DNA of 64,000 bases from Acidisarcina sp963790505. Lineage in GTDB: Bacteria > Acidobacteriota > Terriglobia > Terriglobales > Acidobacteriaceae. The stretch spans positions 682,001 to 746,000 of the forward strand of contig CAWBOT010000005.1 in NCBI GenBank assembly GCA_963790505.1. Direction: 5' to 3'. The notes under the pieces were generated by a model, which made no database searches, was not told the DNA's origin, and saw only the letters and a program-made list of their open reading frames with translations. This document shows, in pieces, positions 7,855-14,909 of this stretch; the first letter of the stretch is position 1; each line of letters opens with the position of its first letter. Position numbers and translations under genes: made by a program.

Positions 7855-9815
7855 ACCGCTGCTTCTCCAACTTCTCTTGTAGATAACGAATTAGGCTTGG
7901 TACCGGATGTCTGGGTCTTCGCCGAATAGATGAGCAAGGGCTGGTCGAAACCTCGCACCGGGGTTGATCCCAGCGGATACAGATTTGGAAAGACGTTTTT
8001 CACAATCTCGTAAGTCTCTCCGGAGAGAATGATTTCGGTATGAAAGTCTTTATTGAGGCTTTCCAGCCTGGAGGCGAGGTTGACAGTCTCACCGATCACA
8101 GAATACTCCAAGCGGCTTGCCGAGCCGACGCTTCCACAGGTCAAGGGGCCGGTGTGGACCCCGATTCCGATGTGTACTTCGGGAAAGGGCGATCGAGGAT
8201 CGCGCTGGCGATTCATTTCCTCGAGACGGTGCAACATCGCGAAAGCGGTCTGCATTGCGGCGCAAGTGTCCTCCTCCAGCCCGCGAGACAAAGGAACTCC
8301 GTAGACGACCAGCAGGCCGTCGCCGATGAACTTGTTCAGCAGGCCGCCGTGGGCCCGGATAATACTGTCCATCTCGGTAAAGTATTCGTTGAGCCAGCGC
8401 AGGACGGTTTGCGAGGCCATGCCGGCGGTCATGTGGGTGAAGCTGCGGATGTCGGTGAAGAGCACGGTCGCCACTTTCTCCTGGCCGAGAAGGCTCAACT
8501 CGTTGCGACGGCTCCAGATGGTCTGGGCAACTTCCGGGTCGACATATTTGGAGAAGAGTCCCATAAGCTGGGCGCGCTGCTCTTCGCTCTCGGAATGCAG
8601 GATGCGCTCGCTGAAATATTGGTAGGCGAGACCGAGAGGCATCGCCACAGCAGTTGCGATGACGGTGGTCAGATAGGGATACCAGATCCTGGCGACGGTG
8701 AACAGATATTGGGCGATCAGATAAATGCCAAGTAACAAGAGGAAGTTGGAGAGAAATCCGCCCCGCAGGGAGAGAATCATGACGAGGTAGGCGGCGCAAG
8801 CGACGACGGCAAAGTTCACCGTCCAAAGCAGCCAGTTCGGGACCGATGCAATCGCGGTTCCGTCCAGCAGTGTCTCGATCGCAGCGGCGTGCAGAGCGGT
8901 GCCGGGAATCCGCTCTCGACGGCCGTCCGGCTGGGCAACGCGAAAGATCGGGGTAAAGTGTTGGTCGCGCGCCGCATCGCTTCCCTGGCCGATCAGCACC
9001 AGCTTGTTGCGGAATTCGCTTTCCGGGGCCTGACCGCTTAGGACATCCCATGCGGAGACATGCGTTACGGGATCTGGCGACCAGTGGCCAATCTTGACCG
9101 TCTGCGGATCGTCGTAAGGAATGGAGTAGCCGTGGAAGGAGGCGTGTTTGGCGTCGAGCGGCTTGAGTTCGCAGTCTTTGCAACCCGGTTCGACGGAGGC
9201 CAGATATTGCTCGGCGAGAAAGACCGGAAAGGAAGCCCGGGTCTTCTTCGTCTTCTCGTCATAGGCCTCAACGTACATCTTGCGGATAAAGCCATCACTG
9301 TCGATGGGCATGTTCACGGAGGCATAGCCCAATGCGCCTGGCCGCCCCTCAACGCAATATCCCGTGGGCGATGCGCTGTCTTCCGGCTGGCAAAACTGGG
9401 CCATCGGGAGGACCCCCGGTATCTGTCCGGCCGAAGCCTGAGCCGCCAGGATAACGTTACCCGCCGCGGTTAGCGCATCCTGCATTACCCGGTCTTCCTC
9501 CGGATCGCGGGGCTCGGAGAGAAGGACATCGAGGCCGATGACCGCCGGTTTAGCATTGCCAACCTGCTGGATCACCTGAGCGATGATCGAGCGAGGCATG
9601 GGATACTGCTGGACTTTGGCGAAGGTCTGGTCGTCGAAGTCCACGAAAACTACGTCGGGGGAGGGTTGGGCGTAGCGTCCATGGTTGACCAGGAAATCGT
9701 AGGTCCAATTTTCCAGGTCGGTGTAGGGAACCCAGTTTGAGAGCAGAGCCACCAATGCGCAGATCGCCCCGGAAAGGACAATGGAGACCAGCAGGCGATC
9801 GGGGGGACGGCGCAT
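7851..9815 (-). CDS. CHASE2 domain adenylate/guanylate cyclase (class III)
   Basis: The 654-residue membrane protein has a first transmembrane helix at about residues 8-28 and an extracytoplasmic CHASE2 domain to about 320 (VVFVDFDDQTFAKVQQYPMP, AVIGLDVLLSEPRDPEED). Several membrane helices follow (about 330-405), then a class III cyclase domain from about 440. Metal-binding aspartates sit in LFTDIRSFTHM and KFIGDGLLVVYG. The Lys of NKFIGDG, and Ser rather than Glu/Cys at the base-recognition position in YSVIGETVNLASR, favour ATP over GTP. Asn and Arg of that last motif are the transition-state residues. The protein should make cAMP in response to an outside signal. It lies about 5 kb from a protein with two cNMP-binding domains (14906-17221), a possible effector. 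Confidence 0.93.
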   Translation of the reverse strand: MRRPPDRLLVSIVLSGAICALVALLSNWVPYTDLENWTYDFLVNHGRYAQPSPDVVFVDFDDQTFAKVQQYPMPRSIIAQVIQQVGNAKPAVIGLDVLLSEPRDPEEDRVMQDALTAAGNVILAAQASAGQIPGVLPMAQFCQPEDSASPTGYCVEGRPGALGYASVNMPIDSDGFIRKMYVEAYDEKTKKTRASFPVFLAEQYLASVEPGCKDCELKPLDAKHASFHGYSIPYDDPQTVKIGHWSPDPVTHVSAWDVLSGQAPESEFRNKLVLIGQGSDAARDQHFTPIFRVAQPDGRRERIPGTALHAAAIETLLDGTAIASVPNWLLWTVNFAVVACAAYLVMILSLRGGFLSNFLLLLGIYLIAQYLFTVARIWYPYLTTVIATAVAMPLGLAYQYFSERILHSESEEQRAQLMGLFSKYVDPEVAQTIWSRRNELSLLGQEKVATVLFTDIRSFTHMTAGMASQTVLRWLNEYFTEMDSIIRAHGGLLNKFIGDGLLVVYGVPLSRGLEEDTCAAMQTAFAMLHRLEEMNRQRDPRSPFPEVHIGIGVHTGPLTCGSVGSASRLEYSVIGETVNLASRLESLNKDFHTEIILSGETYEIVKNVFPNLYPLGSTPVRGFDQPLLIYSAKTQTSGTKPNSLSTREVGEAAV

Positions 9816-9963
9816 CGATCTGACTCCTCGTAGAACTACTTAGCACATCGGCGGTGAAGTGGAGAGCTAACGACCTTGTACTATTATGGCGACAAAATGG
9901 GATGGTTAAGTCATTTGATTTAAGGGATACTTGGGAGTCGCAACGACCTGCGCCTTCGGCGGA

Positions 9964-11562
9964 ATGAAAACTTCGATGAAGCCTCGGAGAAACGATCGGC
10001 GAAGAGATGGCCGCAGCAATTGCCGGTTCGCGGTCGCGCTACTCGCGGTGATCGCTACAGTAGGATGCGGCGTGACGACAAATCCAGCGAAGCTCAACTC
10101 CGACCCGTCTTCCTCAACCCCAACCAGCGAACCGTCTGCCAGTGTGCTTACCGCAGCGGAAGTTGAGTCGATCGTTACCGCAACAGCTGCCGCGGTGAAT
10201 GTTCCGATGGTGATCGGCGTGACCGACCGATCAGGAAACGTGCTGGCGATTTATAAGAAGGCGAACGCGCCAGGGACCGCGATCGCCAACTTTGGCATGG
10301 TGGAGCCCTCCGACCAGGTCGCGGTCTCATTAGCGATGAGCACCGCGTTTTTCTCCAACGATCAGGCCCCGGACTCAACCCGGACGATCCGGTTCATCTC
10401 GGCGAGCCACTTTCCCCCAGCTACGTCGTTTGCCGGGAGTGGCCCACTCTATGGGATTGAAAACACCAATCGGGGATGCGGCCTCAATGTAACGTATCTT
10501 CCCGGCCAGAAATTGCCGGCACAGACGGCGCTCACGGGAGGGCCTGGCCTGGGAATCGTTACCGGTAAGCCGGACGACCTTGACTCCAACAACCTGACGG
10601 TCAATCCGGGCGGTGTTCCGATTTATAAGACAGACCCGGCAACCGGAGCGACTCTGGTCGCGGGTGGCGTCGGGGTTGCCGGCCCCGACCCCGCGACGGC
10701 GGAGTATGCGGCGTACGCCGGTACTGTGCTGAACGGCTTCGCCCCGATCGTGCCATCGCCGGGTGCGGTCTTCTTGGACGGATTTGCGCTGCCTTTCGTG
10801 GCGCAGACGACCATTCCGGCTGGGGAAACTCCCGGCACGGCGGATGGCAGCTATGAGCTAACGCCGCCGCAGATTCCGCCCGGACCTACGCCGGTGGGCG
10901 ATCTAATCGCCGAAACTGGAAGCACCCAAGGCGGCCTGACCCTCGCACAAGTGCAGACGATTGTGCAGAACACGATCGCCACGGCCAATCTGACGCGGTC
11001 AGCCGTCCGTCTACCCGAGGGCGCCCGAACGAAATTCAGCATTGCCGTCGCCGACCTCAATGGAAACCTCCTCGCGCTGTACCGAATGCAGGATGCCGCT
11101 ATGTTTTCGGTCGATGTCGCGGCGGCGAAGGCGCGGAACGTGATTTATTTCTCGACCGCGAGCGGGGAACTGGCGGGAGTGCCGACGGGCACGGCGGTCA
11201 CTACCCGGACCATTGGCTTTGGCGCCCAGCCGTTCTATCCATCGGGGATCGACGGAACTACTCCTGGCCCATTCTTCGATCTGTTCCAGTACGACGTCGC
11301 CAATCCATGCACGCAAGGCCATCAGCCAAAGAACGCAAACCAGAACGGTGTGGTGTTCTTTGCCGGCGGCGTGCCGCTGTTCGCCAACGGCAAGTTAGTC
11401 GGAGGCCTCGGCGTCTCAGGCGATGGTATCGATCAGGATGATTGGGCGGCGGCGGGTGGCGCGGCCGCGTTCCAGGCGCCGGCGAACATTCGGGCGGATC
11501 AGATCATCGACCGGGGAGTGCGCCTGCCCTATCAGAAGTTCCCGAGGAATCCGGAAGACTAG
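9964..11562 (+). CDS. Exported protein with two GlcG/HbpS-like heme-binding domains
   Basis: The protein has a basic N-terminus, then a hydrophobic segment ending in VIATVGCG, which could be a signal peptide or a relaxed lipobox. It contains two copies of the GlcG/HbpS-like (formerly DUF336) domain. The first starts near AAEVESIVTATAAAVNVPMV and the second near LTLAQVQTIVQNTIATANLT; each continues with a 'V.D..GN.LA.Y' strand (TDRSGNVLAIYK, ADLNGNLLALYRM). Each also has the later glycine-rich segment (LVAGGVGVAG, LVGGLGVSGDG). HbpS proteins bind heme and respond to redox stress. The ATG at 9964 is preferred to an upstream TTG at 9931. It converges on the multiheme cytochrome gene downstream, which fits an outer-surface heme or redox role. 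Confidence 0.8.
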   Translation: MKTSMKPRRNDRRRDGRSNCRFAVALLAVIATVGCGVTTNPAKLNSDPSSSTPTSEPSASVLTAAEVESIVTATAAAVNVPMVIGVTDRSGNVLAIYKKANAPGTAIANFGMVEPSDQVAVSLAMSTAFFSNDQAPDSTRTIRFISASHFPPATSFAGSGPLYGIENTNRGCGLNVTYLPGQKLPAQTALTGGPGLGIVTGKPDDLDSNNLTVNPGGVPIYKTDPATGATLVAGGVGVAGPDPATAEYAAYAGTVLNGFAPIVPSPGAVFLDGFALPFVAQTTIPAGETPGTADGSYELTPPQIPPGPTPVGDLIAETGSTQGGLTLAQVQTIVQNTIATANLTRSAVRLPEGARTKFSIAVADLNGNLLALYRMQDAAMFSVDVAAAKARNVIYFSTASGELAGVPTGTAVTTRTIGFGAQPFYPSGIDGTTPGPFFDLFQYDVANPCTQGHQPKNANQNGVVFFAGGVPLFANGKLVGGLGVSGDGIDQDDWAAAGGAAAFQAPANIRADQIIDRGVRLPYQKFPRNPED

Positions 11563-11596
11563 CCCCAATCACCAAGGCATTGCGCTGGTGGCTCGG

Positions 11597-12997
11597 CTAT
11601 CGGATCGCGGCCGAGGTCTTCTTCATCTGAGCTGCGAATTTCGGCGCGTTGTAGGCGGAGGGATTGTCGAGCATCCGGTACATCTGGTCGATATCGCCCT
11701 TCAGGTCGGGATTCGGAGCGCCGAGGCCGGCGTAGGCAAGGTAGAGAGAATCGAGCGCCATTGCTGCCTGCTCGGCGGAGCGCTCGCCTTGCATGGAAAT
11801 GCCGTCTGCATCGTTGGCGATCTCGCGCATAAGCTGCTCGGTCTGGGCGCGATCGTAGTTCATGTTGCGCATTTTGCGGGCGAGCTCATCAGCCAGCTGG
11901 GCTCCGCGGTCGGATTTGGCTGCAAGCTCGGCGCGGTCGGGTTGCAGCTGGGCGACTAGCGCCGATATCTCGTCCAAGGTCTTTTCAAGCTCTGCCGTGG
12001 TCGCGGGATCTGCGCTGCGGGCAACGTGACGGAAAACCACGTAGCGGGCGGGATTATAGGGGGGATTTCCTGGCCGGCGCGAGCCATAGCCGACCTGCTG
12101 CCGCCAGCTGTCTTCAGGCTTGGTGAGGCTGTGATGGCAGGTGAAGCAGTCCATCTCTGTGTATTCGGGCCAGACCGGGCCGCGCGCGTGGCGAGCGAGC
12201 CGCAGCATGCTTTGCTGCAGCTGGGTAGCCTGGCCGATGCTCCAGATTCGAACACCAATGAGCTTATCGGTTAGAAGTTGCTTCGAGTCAGGAGCCTTCT
12301 CGACCCAGTGCGGAGGCTCGATCGAGCTGAAGGAGTCTAGCTCGAAGGTCAGGTCGGGATGGCCGGCGGCCAGCATCTCATGGTCGACCTCGAGCCCAGG
12401 CGCGCCCAGATGGCAGGTCAGGCATTTCTCCGAGCGGATGGCGAGGTCTTTATTGTCTACCAGGCCGAGTCGCACCATGTCGGCGTGTTTGGCGTTCGCC
12501 TCGACGTGCGGACCGAGCCATTTCTCTGCCGGCCCATGACAGCTCTCGCAGCTTACTCCCTCGGCGATATCGAACTGCGTACCACGTTGTTCGGCGGGAA
12601 CGGAGAGTGCGTGGCACACGAGGCATTTCTGGGCCCTCGTTGGGTCGCCGATCTTGAGTATCTTTGCCATGCGCTGCGCGAGCGGCTGGGTAAGGACGGT
12701 GTAGGCGCGGGAATGGCGGTCCTGGACGATCCAGGTGCTGTATTCGTTCTGCAAGACTTTGGTGGTATCCCTGGGTTGAATTCCGCCGTGGCACGCGGAG
12801 GCGCTGCAAGAGCCTGGGCCCACATACTTATAGCTGGAAGCGGCATCGGCCGGGAGCGCCGAGGCGTGCAACATCCTGAGCACGGGAGCGGAGGAATTGG
12901 TCGATTGGGCCGGCACAGCCACGGCACCCGCGCAAAGAAGCAGCGCGGGTAGAGGCGCCGAGACTCCACGGGAGTAGACCGACCAGGAAAATTTCAT
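11597..12997 (-). CDS. Multiheme c-type cytochrome, cytochrome c554-like
   Basis: This exported protein of about 466 residues begins with a signal peptide (MKFSWSV... to about VPAQS) and has four CXXCH motifs (CLVCH, CESCH, CLTCH, CFTCH). A further CSASACH element near the N-terminus has the CX4CH spacing seen in several c554-like multiheme proteins. Extra histidines (ILKIGDP..., VEANAKHADM, AAGHPDLTFE) could be distal ligands. The C-terminal 150 residues are helical and heme-free. The start codon at 12997 is slightly better placed than an ATG three codons earlier. It is transcribed divergently from the NuoEF-to-decaheme operon across a 160-base region holding an inverted repeat, so the two units may share regulation and act in one periplasmic electron chain. 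Its redox partner is unknown. Confidence 0.88.
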   Translation of the reverse strand: MKFSWSVYSRGVSAPLPALLLCAGAVAVPAQSTNSSAPVLRMLHASALPADAASSYKYVGPGSCSASACHGGIQPRDTTKVLQNEYSTWIVQDRHSRAYTVLTQPLAQRMAKILKIGDPTRAQKCLVCHALSVPAEQRGTQFDIAEGVSCESCHGPAEKWLGPHVEANAKHADMVRLGLVDNKDLAIRSEKCLTCHLGAPGLEVDHEMLAAGHPDLTFELDSFSSIEPPHWVEKAPDSKQLLTDKLIGVRIWSIGQATQLQQSMLRLARHARGPVWPEYTEMDCFTCHHSLTKPEDSWRQQVGYGSRRPGNPPYNPARYVVFRHVARSADPATTAELEKTLDEISALVAQLQPDRAELAAKSDRGAQLADELARKMRNMNYDRAQTEQLMREIANDADGISMQGERSAEQAAMALDSLYLAYAGLGAPNPDLKGDIDQMYRMLDNPSAYNAPKFAAQMKKTSAAIR

Positions 12998-13062
12998 CCC
13001 GCTCATCTAACCGTAATTGCGAGGACTTTGCAATCATTTCTTACTGGCGCTGGCTGGTGTAC

Positions 13063-13086
13063 TTGAGATACAACACAGGTACTCAA
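13063..13086. promoter_or_regulatory. Inverted repeat in the divergent multiheme/NuoEF promoter region
   Basis: Between the two divergent redox transcription units there is a dyad: TTGAG(A)TAC, a 7-base spacer, then GTACTCAA. With one bulged A the eight-base arms are fully complementary. Its position, 66 bases from one start codon and 72 from the other, suits an operator serving both promoters. It is not a clear CRP box (TGTGA-N6-TCACA). The protein that binds it is unknown. Confidence 0.4.
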
Positions 13087-13157
13087 TTGAAACGACGTTC
13101 GAGCGCGCCGAATCGATGAAAGTCCAGTAACAAACGGTCTCAAGGTTGGAGTGAACG

Positions 13158-14909
13158 ATGGCAGGTCTTTCGCCGGAGGTAGCCCACGGCGCCCACATTC
13201 CGGGACGCGAGACGGGGGACATTGTCGAAGACCTGCGCACTGCCCAGGAACAGAAGGGCTATATTTCCCCGGCCGAGTTTGAAGTGATCGCGCGCCGCCG
13301 CGGCCTTCACGTGAAAGACGTGCATACGGTCGCGAGCTTCTTTCCGCATTTTCGGCTCAAGCCGCTGGCCCGCGCCGACGTTCGCGTCTGCGACGATATG
13401 ACCTGTCACCTGCATGGCGCAAGGCAGTTGCGCGAGTCGCTAGAGCAGCGCTTCGCGGGACAGGCGGACGTGCTGATCCGCGACGTTTCGTGCGTCGGGC
13501 GCTGCGATCATCCGCTGGTGGTGAGCGTCAACGAACACGTTCATCAGGAGGCCGATCTGGCCTCGACTACGGGCATGATCCTTGAGGAACTTGGCGCCAA
13601 CGTTCCGGAGCGCGAAGCTCATCTGCCGCGAAGCTATGCCGAGCGCGGGTTGCGTCTCAAGGCCGACCCTTACACCGATGAGGCAAGCCGTTACGCGGCG
13701 GTGCGCAAACTCGTCGAAACTCGCGACTATGACGGCGTTTTGAATATTCTCAAGGACGGCGGTCTCCGCGGCATGGGAGGCGCCGGTTTTCCCGCCCACA
13801 TCAAATGGAGCGGCGCGCGCAGCGCTCCCGGAACAGAGAAATTTGTCGTATGCAATGCCGACGAGAGCGAACCGGGCACGATCAAAGACCGCTTTATCTT
13901 GCAGCACCTGCCTTATCTGGTCTTTGAGGGGATGATTGTCTGCGGACTTATCGTCGGTGCGCAGCGCGGCTACCTCTACTGCCGCCACGAATACGAACAG
14001 CAGATCGAAGTCCTGCGCACCGAGCTGGCCCGCATCTATTCGCTCGGCTTGTGCGGGCAGAATATTCTCGGCTCGGGTCTCAGCTTTGAGCTGGAAGTCT
14101 TCGTGAGCCCGGGGGGATATATCTGCGGCGAGGAGACCGCGCTGATGGAGGCGATCCAGGGCCACCGCGGCGAGCCGCGCAACAAGCCACCGCGCACGGT
14201 CACCAGCGGGGTCTGGAACAAACCGACGGCGCTCAACAACGTTGAGACGTTTGCGCTCGCCAGCAGCATCCTGAACCTTGGCCCGGATTGGTACAAAGCG
14301 CAGGGCCGGCCTGGATTTCCGGGGTTGAAGTTTGTCGGCGTTACCGGCGGAGTCGTTTCTCCAGGGGCCTTCGAAGTGCCTATGGGGATCACCTACCGCG
14401 AACTCATCTTCGATCTCGCCGGCGGACCGCCGCCGGGCGAAGAGGTCGTCGGCTTCGCTCCGTCCGGGCCTTCGTCGGGGTATCTCCCCGCGTCGATGCT
14501 TGATACGCCGCTCGACTGGGCGACACTATCCAAGTTGGGATCAATGGTTGGCTCGGGAGCCGTCGTAGTTTGCACCAATCGAGCCTGCATGTTGGATATG
14601 GCCTTCAACTCGGTGCGCTTCTTCCGCAACGAATCCTGCGGCAAGTGCGTGCCTTGCCGGATCGGCACGCAGAAGATGGTCGAGATGCTCGACGCCTGGA
14701 TGCACGGCACGACCGTCGCCGGAGATTACGGGCTGCTCGAGGAGCTTTCGCACACGCTCAAGCAAACTTCGATTTGCGGCCTCGGCCAGATTGCGCCCGT
14801 GCCGATTCAATCGGTCATCAAGCACTTTCCCGAAGAGGTGAACGACCATCTTGAGAAGCGCCGCTGTCGCGCGGGAGTGTGCTTTTCGACCACGGGAGCG
14901 CGGCGATGA
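13158..14909 (+). CDS. NuoE-NuoF fusion: NADH-oxidising [2Fe-2S]/FMN/[4Fe-4S] subunit
   Basis: The 583-residue protein joins a NuoE-like thioredoxin-fold domain (about 1-160) to a NuoF-like domain (about 175-575). The [2Fe-2S] ligands are C78 and C83 (CDDMTC) and C112 and C116 (CVGRC). NuoF features are GGLRGMGGAGFP (from about 201; FMN/NADH site), CNADESEPGTIKDR, ICGEETALMEAIQG, and the [4Fe-4S] ligands C494, C497, C500 (SCGKCVPC) and C540. The module oxidises or reduces NAD(H) in complex I, NAD-dependent formate dehydrogenases and bidirectional hydrogenases. No other complex I, formate dehydrogenase or hydrogenase catalytic gene is present here. It starts an operon and its stop overlaps the next start (ATGA). 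The partner is therefore probably the unusual ferredoxin-cNMP protein that follows. Confidence 0.93.
   Translation: MAGLSPEVAHGAHIPGRETGDIVEDLRTAQEQKGYISPAEFEVIARRRGLHVKDVHTVASFFPHFRLKPLARADVRVCDDMTCHLHGARQLRESLEQRFAGQADVLIRDVSCVGRCDHPLVVSVNEHVHQEADLASTTGMILEELGANVPEREAHLPRSYAERGLRLKADPYTDEASRYAAVRKLVETRDYDGVLNILKDGGLRGMGGAGFPAHIKWSGARSAPGTEKFVVCNADESEPGTIKDRFILQHLPYLVFEGMIVCGLIVGAQRGYLYCRHEYEQQIEVLRTELARIYSLGLCGQNILGSGLSFELEVFVSPGGYICGEETALMEAIQGHRGEPRNKPPRTVTSGVWNKPTALNNVETFALASSILNLGPDWYKAQGRPGFPGLKFVGVTGGVVSPGAFEVPMGITYRELIFDLAGGPPPGEEVVGFAPSGPSSGYLPASMLDTPLDWATLSKLGSMVGSGAVVVCTNRACMLDMAFNSVRFFRNESCGKCVPCRIGTQKMVEMLDAWMHGTTVAGDYGLLEELSHTLKQTSICGLGQIAPVPIQSVIKHFPEEVNDHLEKRRCRAGVCFSTTGARR

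Noticed and set aside
13007..13157. CRP-type binding site in front of the NuoEF operon
   Set aside because: A cAMP link would be attractive, but no TGTGA-N6-TCACA match exists; only the TTGAG/CTCAA dyad does.
14879..14905. GTG start for the ferredoxin-cNMP gene 27 bases upstream
   Set aside because: The ATG at 14906 overlaps the previous stop as ATGA, typical of coupled genes; the upstream GTG lies inside NuoEF with no ribosome-binding site.
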